A stretch of DNA of 51,318 bases from Antribacter soli (GCF_021568775.1 NZ_JAKGSG010000043.1:1-51318); one strand, 5' to 3'. Positions 42,240 to 50,726 are shown, counted from the stretch's first letter. Notes: a model not told the origin generated them from the sequence alone. Numbers and translations are program-made.

Positions 42240-44020
42240 TCGGACGACGGCCCGACGGGCCCGGTCACGGCCGGATGCCCGACGTCGGTCGCGCCGCCCG
42301 TGCGCGCCGCAGCCGCCCGCGCGACGTGGGACCGGGCGTGCTCGATCGCGGGCTCCAGCTCCGCGAACTGGTGGCTCTCGTGGCGCAGCTCTGCGAGCAC
42401 GCCGACGGCCGTCATGAGCTTGCGGTCCTGTGGCCGGATTCCCTTGACCAGCACGGTGACGCCGCGCCGTTCGAGCTCGGTCACGAGCTCGGCGAGCGCG
42501 CGGGCTCCCGTCGCGTCCACGACGCGCAGGTGGGAAAGGCGCAGGATCACCACCTCGACAGGCGCGTCGGGGAGGTCGATGGATGCGCGGCCGAGCCCGT
42601 CGTGCGCCACGCCGCTCACCTCGCCGAGGATCCGGTCGGAGGCGCCGAAGAAGAGGGCGCCGTCGAGCCGGAACAGGGCGATCCGCTCATCGCCTGGCTG
42701 CGCGATGCCAGGCAGCGGCTCGCGGTGCACCGACGTCGCCCGGGCTACGGACCGCAGTGCGAAGAAGGCGGCGACGAGGAGCCCGATCTGCACCGCCTCG
42801 ATGAGGTCGAACGCCACGGTGATGACGGCGGTGACCACGAAGACGACGGCGTCGCCCCTGGTGGACGTGAGCACGGCCCGGATGGTCGCGGCGGAGATCA
42901 TCCGGAACGACGTCACCATGAGCACACCGGACAGCGCCGCCATCGGGATCTGACCCACCGGGCCGGTCGCGAGGTAGATGACCGCGAGGATGACGAGGGC
43001 GTGCACAACGGCCGAGAGCCGGGTCCGGGCGCCAGCACGGACGTTGACAGCGGTGCGGGCGATCGCCCCGGTGGCGGGCATGCCGCCGAACAGCCCGCTC
43101 GCGATCGACGCCAGACCCTGCCCGACGAGCTCTCGGTCGGGGTGGTACGGGCCGGTGTCCGCCATGGTCGCGGCTACCCGGGCCGACAGCAGCGACTCGA
43201 TCGCGGCCAGCGCCGCGATCGCCACGGCAGCGCCGACGAGGTCGCGCAGGGCGCCCGGACTCACGCCGGGCACCAGGGGCAGCGGCAGGGAGTCCGGCAG
43301 GTCGCCGATCCGCGGCACCGGCGCGTGCAGCACTTCCGCGAGGACGGTCACGAGCGCGACGGCGACCAGCGACGCCGGGACGGCGGGGGCCAGGCGGGGG
43401 AGGAGCACCATGACCGCGGCGACCACCGCGACGAAGGCGAGGGTCCAGGCCCAGGCGACGGGGGCGCCGTCGGGCACCGCGTTGCCGATCGCCTCGGTGA
43501 CGGCGTGGAGCCCGCCGACCAGCGGGTTGACGCCGGCCTCCGCACGGAGGCCGACGGCTGCGGGCACCTGCTGGAGGAAGATGATGCACGCGATGCCGAG
43601 GGTGAAGCCCTCGACCACCGGCCACGGGATGTACGTGACCACGCGGCCGAGGCGCAGCAGGCCGCACGCCAGCACGAGAGCGCCGCCGAGCAGCGTGACG
43701 ACCGCGACCGAGCCCAGGCCGTGCTGCGCCACGATGGGCGCGAGGACTACGGCCATGGCGCCGGTGGGGCCGCTGACCTGCACGTTCGACCCGCCGAGGA
43801 CCGCAGCGAAGATACCTGCGACGACGGCCGTCACGAGCCCGGCCGCGGGTCCCACGCCCGAGCTGACGCCGAACGCCAGCGCGAGCGGCAGCGCGACGAC
43901 GCCGACCGTCAGGCCCGCGAACACGTCGCTGCGCAGGGTGCGCGGACGTAGGTCGTAGTCAGTGCGAGCGGGCAGGAGGTCGCGCACGTCGAAGCGTGAC
44001 AGGAGCGCCCGGGTGGTCAC
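42218..44020 (-). CDS. SulP-family anion transporter with C-terminal STAS domain
   Basis: A 600-residue membrane protein. The transmembrane region (about 30-430) has the SulP features FAGLTVGVVALPLALAFGVS, GGSNVQVSGPTGAMAVVLAP and GGMPATGAIARTAVNVRAGA. The STAS domain (about 440-560) follows, with VVILRLSHLRVVDATGARAL. SulP members import sulfate, bicarbonate or similar anions; the substrate here is not defined. GTG 44020 overlaps the stop of an ArsR gene by 4 bp (GTGA), so the two are co-translated. The 3' end overlaps the polymerase-like gene on the other strand by 22 bp. Confidence 0.92.
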   Translation of the reverse strand: MTTRALLSRFDVRDLLPARTDYDLRPRTLRSDVFAGLTVGVVALPLALAFGVSSGVGPAAGLVTAVVAGIFAAVLGGSNVQVSGPTGAMAVVLAPIVAQHGLGSVAVVTLLGGALVLACGLLRLGRVVTYIPWPVVEGFTLGIACIIFLQQVPAAVGLRAEAGVNPLVGGLHAVTEAIGNAVPDGAPVAWAWTLAFVAVVAAVMVLLPRLAPAVPASLVAVALVTVLAEVLHAPVPRIGDLPDSLPLPLVPGVSPGALRDLVGAAVAIAALAAIESLLSARVAATMADTGPYHPDRELVGQGLASIASGLFGGMPATGAIARTAVNVRAGARTRLSAVVHALVILAVIYLATGPVGQIPMAALSGVLMVTSFRMISAATIRAVLTSTRGDAVVFVVTAVITVAFDLIEAVQIGLLVAAFFALRSVARATSVHREPLPGIAQPGDERIALFRLDGALFFGASDRILGEVSGVAHDGLGRASIDLPDAPVEVVILRLSHLRVVDATGARALAELVTELERRGVTVLVKGIRPQDRKLMTAVGVLAELRHESHQFAELEPAIEHARSHVARAAAARTGGATDVGHPAVTGPVGPSSDQPFASA

Positions 44021-44472
44021 CGAGCGGCCTTCTCGACGTCGGAGGTGCCGTCGCCAGTGGTGTCGATGCGGTGGCCGGTGACGTGCCCGAGGAGCGTCAC
44101 AGCGCTGGCGCCCGGGACGGCGGGCAGCCGACGTGCGGCGGCGAGCTGGTCGCCCGCGTCCGCGTGGGCCCCCGAGAGCCGGGAAAGCAGGAAGGCGCGC
44201 GCCACGACGAGCAGCTCGGCGACGAGCGGCTCGGCGAGGCGGTAGTCGACGGCGTTGCCGGACCGCGCGGAGGTGACGACGCCGGCTCGCTTGAGCACCG
44301 CGAGGTGCTGGGAGAGCTGAGAGGGCTCTGCGCCCGTCACCTCAGCGAGCCGGGTGACCGGGGCGGTGAACTCGTCTGCGGCGGCGAGGACCTCGAGCAC
44401 CTGGATGCGCATCGGGTGCGCGAGCGCCTTGAAGAGCTCCGCCTTGATCCGGTAGAGCGGCTGGGTGTCCAT
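44017..44472 (-). CDS. Cysteine-free ArsR-family regulator of the SulP operon
   Basis: A 151-residue winged-helix repressor. LFKALAHPMRIQVLEVLAAA and EPSQLSQHLAVLKRAGVVTS are the classic ArsR helix-turn-helix, followed by NAVDYRLAEPLVAEL. There is no cysteine in the protein, so metal-thiolate sensing and thiol oxidation are excluded; the signal must be different, for example an anion or small metabolite. The start region (44473-44505) is AT-rich for this genome and carries TAAACT about 10 nt before the ATG. Coupling to the transporter gene by GTGA indicates it controls that transporter. Confidence 0.88.
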   Translation of the reverse strand: MDTQPLYRIKAELFKALAHPMRIQVLEVLAAADEFTAPVTRLAEVTGAEPSQLSQHLAVLKRAGVVTSARSGNAVDYRLAEPLVAELLVVARAFLLSRLSGAHADAGDQLAAARRLPAVPGASAVTLLGHVTGHRIDTTGDGTSDVEKAAR

Positions 44473-44549
44473 GGTTTGAGGAGTTTAGCAAAACATCAAT
44501 CCACGAGTGCGGCCGGCGGCCGGTCTCGCCTCCGCCCCGGAGACCGCGT

Positions 44550-44607
44550 TGTGGGTATGGCTACGGTGTGAACTCGGGCCTGAATTCACACCGTAGCCGT
44601 ACCCACA
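44550..44607. repeat. Intergenic hairpin element, copy B
   Basis: The left arm 44550-44572 and right arm 44585-44607 are 23 bp each with one mismatch, around a 12-nt loop. The left arm and loop match copy A (17961-17991) at all but two positions. It lies 16 bp past the xylanase stop and may terminate that transcript. Confidence 0.8.
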
Positions 44608-44623
44608 GTGCTGGTCAGGGGGG

Positions 44624-46108
44624 TCAGGAGCAGGTGACGGGGATGGTTCCGGTGGGTGGGGTGCCGTTGGCGGTGAAGCCGTAGGAGGTGCTCTGTCCGG
44701 TGGCCAGGGTGCCGTTCCAGGTGGCGTTGGTGACGGTGACGGGGTTGGTGGTGCCGACGCGGACGCCGTTCCAGAGGTTGGCGATGGTGTTGCCGGTGGG
44801 CAGGGTGAAGGTGGTGGTCCAGGCGGTGCGTGCCGATCCTGCGGTGACGGTGACCTGGGCGTTGTAGCCGCTGCCCCAGGCGTTGGTGACCGCGAACGTC
44901 GCGGTGCACGCCCCCGGCTGCGGCGTCGGAGTCGGCGTCGGCGTGGGGGTCGGCGTGGGGGTCGGCGTCGGAGTGGGCGTCGGTGTCGTCGTGCCGCCGC
45001 CGAGCGCCGCGTAGATCGCCGCGTAGGCCGGCTTCTTGGCGTAGTTGCTGTCCCAGACGAGAGCGTCGCCCTGGCCGGAGAAGACGCCGGGGATCCACGA
45101 GTACTTGTCGGTGATGCCCCAGATCGTCACGCCCTGGCAGCGCGCGACGGCGCGGCAGGTCGTGAAGATGTTGCGGTAGTCGCTCGCCTGCTGCGCCAGT
45201 GCGGAGGTCGAGGCCGGCGTGGAGGTGCGGATGTCGAGCTCGGTGATGCGGACGTCGACGCCGAGGGCGGCGAAGCGCTGGAGGTTCTGCTGGAGCGTCG
45301 ACGGCACCTGGCCGACGATGAGGTGCGCCTGGAACCCGACGCAGTCGATCGGGACGCCGCGCGCCTTGAAGTCGGACACGAGGTTGTAGATCGCCGTCGA
45401 CTTCGAGTTGACGGCCTCGATGCTGTAGTCGTTGATGCAGAGCTTGACGGTGGGGTCGGCGGCGCGCGCGGCGCGGAACGCGGTCTCGATCCAGCCGTTG
45501 CCCATGCCGTTCTGCAGAAAGCTCGACCGGCGGGAGCCGTCGTCGTTGAAGGCCTCGTTCACGACGTCCCAGGCCTCGACCTTGCCCTCATAGTGGTCGA
45601 CGACGTTCGTGATGTGGTTCGACATGGCGCTCTGCAGCGTGGTGCCGGTCAGGCTCTGCGCCCAGCCGGGCGCCTGCGAGTGCCACACGAGGGTGTGCCC
45701 GTACAGGCCCTTGCCGGTCGTCTGCGCGTAGGTCGCGACCTGGTCGCCGGCGGTGTAGGTGAACTGATTCTGCTGCGGCTCGGTGGCGTCCCACTTCATG
45801 GCGTTCTCGGCGACGACGTAGTTGAACTCCGTGTCCGCGATGTTCTTGTACGCGCTCTCGTTGAGATAGCTCGACGTCAGCGCGAAGCCGATGTCGAAGC
45901 CGAGCGGCGTGGCCAGCTCCTTGAGGGTCGGGTCTGCGGCCTGCGCCGACGTCGTCGCGGTGAGGGCGAGGCCCGCGGTGAGGGCGAGGACGCCGGCGGT
46001 CGCGGCGGCGCCGCGCCAGGGGAATCGTGCCCGACGCCGGGGGTCGGTCCCGGCGGGACCGCCGTCGTCGGCCCGTGGCCGGGTCGGGCGGGTGGTGCTG
46101 TGTGCCAT
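44624..46108 (-). CDS. Secreted GH10 endo-beta-1,4-xylanase with CBM2
   Basis: A 494-residue extracellular enzyme. ATG 46108 follows GAGGAG. The signal peptide ends near ATTSAQA-A (about 57). The GH10 barrel (60-368) has WDVVNEAF with acid/base E185 and [10 protein letters not shown] with nucleophile E290, plus [10 protein letters not shown] and the C-terminal [10 protein letters not shown] (Pro-Thr)n linker of about 22 residues (376-397) leads to a family 2 carbohydrate-binding module (400-494) with bounding cysteines C401 and C493, which anchors it to cellulose or xylan. It releases xylo-oligosaccharides that the ABC/GH43 locus could import. A GAYAACGTTYTC site about 112 bp upstream suggests shared LacI control. 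Confidence 0.95.
   Translation of the reverse strand: MAHSTTRPTRPRADDGGPAGTDPRRRARFPWRGAAATAGVLALTAGLALTATTSAQAADPTLKELATPLGFDIGFALTSSYLNESAYKNIADTEFNYVVAENAMKWDATEPQQNQFTYTAGDQVATYAQTTGKGLYGHTLVWHSQAPGWAQSLTGTTLQSAMSNHITNVVDHYEGKVEAWDVVNEAFNDDGSRRSSFLQNGMGNGWIETAFRAARAADPTVKLCINDYSIEAVNSKSTAIYNLVSDFKARGVPIDCVGFQAHLIVGQVPSTLQQNLQRFAALGVDVRITELDIRTSTPASTSALAQQASDYRNIFTTCRAVARCQGVTIWGITDKYSWIPGVFSGQGDALVWDSNYAKKPAYAAIYAALGGGTTTPTPTPTPTPTPTPTPTPTPTPQPGACTATFAVTNAWGSGYNAQVTVTAGSARTAWTTTFTLPTGNTIANLWNGVRVGTTNPVTVTNATWNGTLATGQSTSYGFTANGTPPTGTIPVTCS
44926..44994 (-). repeat. Pro-Thr linker microsatellite in the xylanase gene
   Basis: A degenerate 6-12 bp repeat of the ACGCCGAC/CCCACGCC type encodes the alternating Thr-Pro linker between catalytic and binding modules. 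Such linkers often vary in length by slippage. Confidence 0.8.
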
Positions 46109-46219
46109 GTCGTCTCCTCGTCGAGGCGGGCGGTCGAGTCGTGCAGCTGAGGCGTGCAGGGACGGGACGCATCGCGGCGCGGGGCAGGCCCGGTCACGAT
46201 GATGAGGCGAGGGTCCACA

Positions 46220-46231
46220 GAAAACGTTGTC
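46220..46231 (-). promoter_or_regulatory. LacI-type operator O4 upstream of the xylanase
   Basis: Read towards the xylanase this is GACAACGTTTTC, matching the GAYAACGTTYTC consensus of O1-O3 in the same orientation relative to the gene. A weaker CACAACGTTTA half-site is centred 24 bp away at 46249-46250. The regions between 46109 and 46432 (324 bp without a gene) also hold CGTGTC/GACACG at 46261-46278 and two large hairpins before nif3. Confidence 0.65.
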
Positions 46232-46304
46232 GAAGCCACGGGGCACAACGTTTAGGTCGGCGTGTCACCGACGACACGCCCTGCCGCGACTCCTCGGCCG
46301 TCGG

Positions 46305-46407
46305 GACGGCCCGCCTACTTCGCGTGAGCGAACCTGGCGAGGTAGTCGGCTTGTCGGACGGCCCGACTACTTCGCGGGGGACAAGTTGCCGAAGTAGTCG
46401 GTCCGTC
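46305..46407. repeat. Two tandem 51-bp hairpin units upstream of the Nif3 gene
   Basis: Unit 1 (46305-46355) and unit 2 (46357-46407) are 51 bp each with 39 matches. Unit 2 folds into an 18-bp stem with one mismatch (46357-46374 with 46390-46407) and a 15-nt loop; unit 1 folds less perfectly. TAGTCGG of unit 1 can also pair with CCGACTA of unit 2, giving an alternative structure. The end is 25 bp before the Nif3 start. Confidence 0.7.
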
Positions 46408-46432
46408 CGCACGAGCAACTAGGTTTGACCGC

Positions 46433-47401
46433 GTGAGCGAAGCACCCACTCTCGGCCGCGTGGTCGAGGCCCTCGAGTCCCTGTACCCGCCGTCGACCGC
46501 CGAGGGCTGGGACGCCGTCGGACTCGTCGTGGGTGAACCGGCGCACCCGGTGCGCAAGGTCCTGTTCGCCGTGGACCCGGTGTCCGCCGTCGTCGACGAG
46601 GCGCTCGAGTGGGGAGCCGACCTCCTGGTCACGCACCACCCGCTGTTCCTCAAGGGCGTGCACTCCGTCGCGGCCACCACGTTCAAGGGCACCGTGGTGC
46701 ACCGGCTCGTGACCGGCGGGTGCGGCCTGTACGTCGCGCACACCAACGCGGACGCGGCCCCGCGCGGCGTCGCGGACGCCCTCGCCGACCTCGCCGGGAT
46801 CGTCGACCGCCGCCCGCTCGTCCTGCCCGCCGGCCCCACCACCGGCCCGGGCGCCGCCCCCACCGCCGGCCCCACCACCGGCCCGCGCACCGACGGCCCG
46901 GGCACCGCGCCGGACGCCGCGGGCGCCGCCGAGACGGGCATCGGCCGCGTCGGCCGGCTCGCCGAACCCGTCACGCTCCGGGCGTTCGCCGAACGCGTCG
47001 CCGCGGCGCTGCCCGCCACCGCGCAGGGTGTGCGGGTCGCCGGCGACCCGGAGGCGACGGTGCGCACCGCGGCCGTCGTCGGCGGGTCCGGGGACTCCCT
47101 GTTCGACGCCGTCCGGGCCGCGGCCGCCGACGTCTACGTCACAGCCGACCTGCGCCACCACCCCGCGTCCGAGCTGCGTGAGCGCGCCCTGTTCGAGGCA
47201 GCGGGCGGCACCTCCGGGACCCCGTTCCTCGTCGACGTCGCCCACTTCGCCAGCGAGTGGCCGTGGCTCGGCTACGCCGCCGGGGACCTGGTCGCGGCGC
47301 TGTCCGCGGCAGGAGGTACCGTGGCCACGGTGACCACGCGCGTGAGCACCCTGACCACGGACCCGTGGTCGGCCCGGGTGGCGTCGCCCGGCCGCACCTG
47401 A
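46433..47401 (+). CDS. Nif3-like dinuclear metal center protein
   Basis: A 322-residue cytoplasmic protein of the NIF3/YbgI (DUF34) family. Metal ligands are visible: H68-H69 in VTHHPLF, H103 and D107 in HTNAD, and H-x3-E in DVAHFASEWP near the C-terminus. A low-complexity insert (about 130-168, rich in Gly, Pro, Thr, Ala) contains an exact 21-bp duplication (46829-46849 and 46865-46885). The GTG at 46433 lacks a clear ribosome site. Members are implicated in cyclohydrolase-like or salvage reactions, with no firm role here. It heads an operon with a zinc-ribbon protein and a phosphatase, as in mycobacteria (Rv2230c-Rv2228c). Confidence 0.9.
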   Translation: MSEAPTLGRVVEALESLYPPSTAEGWDAVGLVVGEPAHPVRKVLFAVDPVSAVVDEALEWGADLLVTHHPLFLKGVHSVAATTFKGTVVHRLVTGGCGLYVAHTNADAAPRGVADALADLAGIVDRRPLVLPAGPTTGPGAAPTAGPTTGPRTDGPGTAPDAAGAAETGIGRVGRLAEPVTLRAFAERVAAALPATAQGVRVAGDPEATVRTAAVVGGSGDSLFDAVRAAAADVYVTADLRHHPASELRERALFEAAGGTSGTPFLVDVAHFASEWPWLGYAAGDLVAALSAAGGTVATVTTRVSTLTTDPWSARVASPGRT

Positions 47402-47489
47402 GCGGGCACTCCGCCTGGGCGACCCGGTGCACCCGGGCGACGTTCCGGCGTCGGACACCAAGAACTGCATCCAGCGAGAGGAACCTCCG

Positions 47490-48224
47490 GTGACCACTGC
47501 ACCCCCCGCCGACCAGCTCAGGCTTCTGGAGGTCCAGGCGCTCGACACACGGGCGCAGCAGCTCGCCCACCAGCGCCGCACGCTGCCCGCCCTGGCGAAG
47601 CTCGCCGAGCTCGAGGGCCGGATCTCGGACCTGCACGGGTCGCTGGTGGAGTCGCGCACGCGGTTGGCGGACCTGCGGCGCGAGCTCGCCAAGGCCGAGG
47701 CGGACGTGGAGCAGGTCCGCACCCGCGCCGCCCGCGACCAGTCGCGCCTCGAGGGCGGTGGTGTGAGCGCGCGCGACGCGGTGGCCCTGACCGACGAGCT
47801 GGCATCCCTCGCGAAGCGACGCGACGCTCTCGAAGAGGTCGAGCTCGACGTCATGGAGCGCCTGGAGGCGCACGAGGACGCGCTGGCGAAGGTCGAGGCC
47901 GCGAACGACGAGCTGCTCGCCGAGAAGGCGGCGGTCGAGGCCGAGCGCGACGCCGGCTGGGCGGACCTCGACGTGCAGGTCGCGGCCCTGGCGACGGAAC
48001 GCCTGCGCACGGCCGACGGGCTCGACTCCGGGCTCGTCTCCCTCTACGACAAGCTGCGGGGACAGCTCGGCGGGCTCGCTGCGGCTGCCCTGCGCGGCGG
48101 CCGCTGCGAGGGCTGCCGGCTCGACCTCAACCCCGCGGACCTGGGCGTCGCGAAGGCCGCCCCGCCGGAGCAGGTGGTGCGCTGCGAGGAGTGCGGCCGC
48201 ATCCTCGTGCGCGTGGGGCAGTGA
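47490..48224 (+). CDS. Coiled-coil C4-type zinc ribbon protein
   Basis: A 244-residue protein started at GTG 47490 with GAGAGGA upstream. Residues about 10-185 form long coiled coils (many Glu, Ala, Leu, Arg heptads such as LADLRRELAKAEADVEQVRT). The C-terminus has a zinc ribbon made of CEGC and CEECGR. The family is always found next to Nif3-like genes in actinobacteria and is thought to bind nucleic acid or act as an adaptor. Its function is not established. The stop is 2 bp before the phosphatase ATG, so translation is coupled. Confidence 0.88.
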   Translation: MTTAPPADQLRLLEVQALDTRAQQLAHQRRTLPALAKLAELEGRISDLHGSLVESRTRLADLRRELAKAEADVEQVRTRAARDQSRLEGGGVSARDAVALTDELASLAKRRDALEEVELDVMERLEAHEDALAKVEAANDELLAEKAAVEAERDAGWADLDVQVAALATERLRTADGLDSGLVSLYDKLRGQLGGLAAAALRGGRCEGCRLDLNPADLGVAKAAPPEQVVRCEECGRILVRVGQ

Positions 48225-48226
48225 GC

Positions 48227-48943
48227 ATGCCCGAAGGTGCCGCCGAGGACCCCGGGCTCGACACGCACGTCCTGCCCTCGGGAGCGATGACGCGCCTCGA
48301 CGGTCTGCAGCCCCTCACCGTCGTGCTCGTGCGGCACGGGGTCACGCCCGTGACGGAGGCCGGCGGGTACTCCGGCTCCGACGTGCCGGGGCCGTCGTTG
48401 TCGACCCGCGGGCGAACGCAGGCCGCGCAGGCGGCCGACGCCGCGTTCCGGGTCGGCCGCAGTCTGTGGCCGGACGTGCCGCGGGTGTCCACGCTGGTCG
48501 CCTCGCCAACCGTGCGCACGCAGGAGACCGCGACCGCGGTGGGCCGCCGGCTGGGCCTGCACGTCGCCACCGACGAGCGGTTCGCGGAGTGCCGGTTCGG
48601 CGAGTGGGAGGGTCTGACCCGGCCCGAGATCGAGGCCCGCTGGCCGGACGTCTTCCGGGCGTGGCACCTCGGCGAGGTGCCCGCACCCGGCGGCGAGTCG
48701 TACGCCCAGGTCGGGATGCGGGTGGACGCCGGGCTGCGGGACCTGGTCGCGGGCGGGGTGGGCCGCACCGTCGCGGTCGTGGGGCACGCCGTGCAGATCC
48801 GTGCCGCGGTGGGGCGGGCGCTCGGCGCGCCCCCGTCGCACTGGGCGCGGCTGCGCGTGCCGCCCGCTTCGCTGACGGTCCTGCGGTTGTGGCAGGACGG
48901 CGTCGCCGAGGTGACCGTGGCGGGCTTCCCGACGGACGTGTGA
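48227..48943 (+). CDS. Histidine phosphatase (CobC-like) without the RNase HI domain
   Basis: A 238-residue protein; GTG 48221 in a GTGA overlap is an alternative start. LVRHGVT near residue 45 has the catalytic histidine, RxxE-like residues lie in ECRFGEWEG, and VVGHAVQIRA carries the second histidine. This is the phosphoglycerate-mutase-like fold of alpha-ribazole phosphatase. In mycobacteria and many relatives the same operon position encodes a fusion of RNase HI and this phosphatase; here the region before RHG is only about 40 residues, mostly linker-like, so the RNase HI module is missing. Substrate could be a cobamide intermediate or another phosphomonoester. Confidence 0.88.
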   Translation: MPEGAAEDPGLDTHVLPSGAMTRLDGLQPLTVVLVRHGVTPVTEAGGYSGSDVPGPSLSTRGRTQAAQAADAAFRVGRSLWPDVPRVSTLVASPTVRTQETATAVGRRLGLHVATDERFAECRFGEWEGLTRPEIEARWPDVFRAWHLGEVPAPGGESYAQVGMRVDAGLRDLVAGGVGRTVAVVGHAVQIRAAVGRALGAPPSHWARLRVPPASLTVLRLWQDGVAEVTVAGFPTDV

Positions 48944-48953
48944 GCAGCCGCCA

Positions 48954-50570
48954 CTACACCAGCTGCGCGCGACCGAGCATGCGGCCGAGGTAGGCCTCGA
49001 GGCCGTCGAGCGTGGCCCCTCGCGCGCGGTGGGCGATGTAGCCGTCGGGACGCACGAGGTAGTGGGCCGGAGTCTGCTTGTCGAGGCGTAGGCGGCGCAG
49101 CGCGTCGCCGGTGTCCGTCCACACACCGGGGCCGACGGCGGTCGTGAGCAGCGCGACCTGCACGAGTCCCGGCCACGGGGAGAGGAGTCCGTCGACGCCG
49201 GCGTCGGCCCAGCTCTCGCGCGGTCCGCACAGGACGAGCTGGAACCCGGTGGGGTTCAGGCGACGGTGCAGGGTCGTCGCCTGGCCGTCCGCGCTGATCG
49301 CCGCATCGGGGAACCGGTCGCCCGCTCGGGGACCGGACCACGGTCGCGACAGCCCGCCGACGGCGAGCGGGCCGCGGCGGTACCGCACGGCGAGCTCGGA
49401 GATCACGCGGAAGCCCGCCCGCCGCACTGCCGGGATCCGCAGCGCGATCGGCGCGACGACGGCGCCGACCCGCGGGCGGGCCCACATCAGCGCGCGGTTG
49501 GTGGAGGTCGCGATCCGGAACACCCGGCCGGTCATCCGCAGGACCGTCCGGGCGACGGGCAGCCGCTCCGCCTCGTAGCTGTCCAGCAGGCCGTCGTCCG
49601 CCCGGTCCGCGCAGACGAGGGCAAGCTTCCAGCCGAGGTTGACGGCGTCCTGGATCCCGGTGTTCATGCCCTGGGCGCCGGCCGGGCTGTGGATGTGGGC
49701 GGCGTCCCCGGCCAGCAGGACGCGACCCGACCGGAACCGGTCCGCGCGGCGGTTGTGGATCGAGAAGTCCGTCAGCCACACCGGGTCGTGCACGCCGACC
49801 CGCCCGCCGGTGTACGCGGTAGCGATGCGCTGCAGGGTGGCCGTCGTCGTCGGCCCGGTGACCTCGGGCGGGCGCATGACGAGCAGGCGCCACGTCGCCG
49901 GTGCGCCGAGCGGAAAGAAGAACAGCAGGCCGCGGCGGTCGAGGAAGGCGTGGATACGCCGAGCCTCGAGGCCGTCGGCCTCGAGGTCGGCCAGCACGAA
50001 GGTCTGGGAGAACGCCGTACCGGCGAACGAGATCCCGGACGCCTTGCGGACCACGCTGTGCGCGCCGTCGCAGCCGACGACGTAGCGCGCCCGGACCGGC
50101 ACCGTGCCGCCGTCGGGCGCGGTCAGCTCGCACGTCACGCCGGTGGCGTCCTGGACCAGGCCGACCAGCGACGTGCCTCGTTCGACCGTGACCCCGCGCC
50201 CGGCAAGTGTCTCGATCAGGATCCGCTCGGTCGTGGCCTGGGAGACGAACAGCACGAACGGGTAGGCGGTCTCGGTGAACCCCTCGTCGAACAGCGCGAC
50301 CCGCGTAGTCCTCGGCCCGGCGTGCATCACCACGGTCGTCGCGGGGTCGCCGGCGGCGACGAGGCGCGGGGCGACGCCGTGCCGGTCGAGCACCTCCAGG
50401 GTCCGCGCCTGGATCGCCAGAGCGCGCGACTCGTGGACGGCGTCGGGCGCCGCGTCGACGATCCGGAACGGTGTGCCGTGGGCGGCGAGCTCGAGCGCGA
50501 GGCCCAGACCGGTCGGGCCCGCGCCGACGACGAGCACGTCCGTGTCAGCCGAGCTCCCGGTCCGGGCCAT
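48954..50570 (-). CDS. FAD-dependent aromatic hydroxylase-like monooxygenase
   Basis: A 538-residue flavoprotein of the PheA/TfdB type. GAGPTGLGLALELAAHG binds FAD, CDGAHSVVRKASG is the DG motif, and VLLAGDAAHIHSPAGAQGMN followed by TGIQDAVNLGWKLALV is the GD motif typical of large aromatic hydroxylases. The C-terminal part (about 400-538) resembles a thioredoxin-like extension (YLVRPDGYIAHR). ATG 50570 has no ribosome site, but TAGCCT lies 7 nt upstream, which indicates leaderless mRNA. Substrate unknown: a phenol, aromatic polyketide or antibiotic such as rifampicin are options. It is convergent with the phosphatase gene with only 10 bp between them. Confidence 0.9.
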   Translation of the reverse strand: MARTGSSADTDVLVVGAGPTGLGLALELAAHGTPFRIVDAAPDAVHESRALAIQARTLEVLDRHGVAPRLVAAGDPATTVVMHAGPRTTRVALFDEGFTETAYPFVLFVSQATTERILIETLAGRGVTVERGTSLVGLVQDATGVTCELTAPDGGTVPVRARYVVGCDGAHSVVRKASGISFAGTAFSQTFVLADLEADGLEARRIHAFLDRRGLLFFFPLGAPATWRLLVMRPPEVTGPTTTATLQRIATAYTGGRVGVHDPVWLTDFSIHNRRADRFRSGRVLLAGDAAHIHSPAGAQGMNTGIQDAVNLGWKLALVCADRADDGLLDSYEAERLPVARTVLRMTGRVFRIATSTNRALMWARPRVGAVVAPIALRIPAVRRAGFRVISELAVRYRRGPLAVGGLSRPWSGPRAGDRFPDAAISADGQATTLHRRLNPTGFQLVLCGPRESWADAGVDGLLSPWPGLVQVALLTTAVGPGVWTDTGDALRRLRLDKQTPAHYLVRPDGYIAHRARGATLDGLEAYLGRMLGRAQLV

Positions 50571-50668
50571 GCAGACCAGGCTAGCGAGAGCGCCTCCGTG
50601 GCGACGGACAGGCGTCCGCACGTGCGCCTCGGGCCCGACGCGTTCGTCCGCCGTCGGCGAACCCGGAA

Positions 50669-50689
50669 ATTGAGCCGGCCCGACTCAAG
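50669..50689. promoter_or_regulatory. HAIR-type HspR operator upstream of hsp20
   Basis: ATTGAGC-N7-ACTCAAG matches the HAIR consensus CTTGAGT-N7-ACTCAAG in 12 of 14 bases with the exact 7-bp spacer. HspR is the MerR-type heat-shock repressor of actinobacteria. The site is 37 bp before the hsp20 start. Confidence 0.85.
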
Positions 50690-50726
50690 TTGGACCGATC
50701 AGCCCCACTTTCCAGAGGAGGACACC

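Noticed and set aside
41042-43951. Plus-strand 969-residue frame across the polymerase and SulP genes
   Set aside because: It crosses two well-supported genes in another frame and shows no domain.
44926-44994. CRISPR-like or regulatory repeat
   Set aside because: It encodes the Pro-Thr linker of the xylanase, an ordinary feature of modular glycosidases.
46305-46407. Insertion-sequence remnant
   Set aside because: Only short hairpins without transposase remains or target duplication are visible, so it is listed as a repeat instead.
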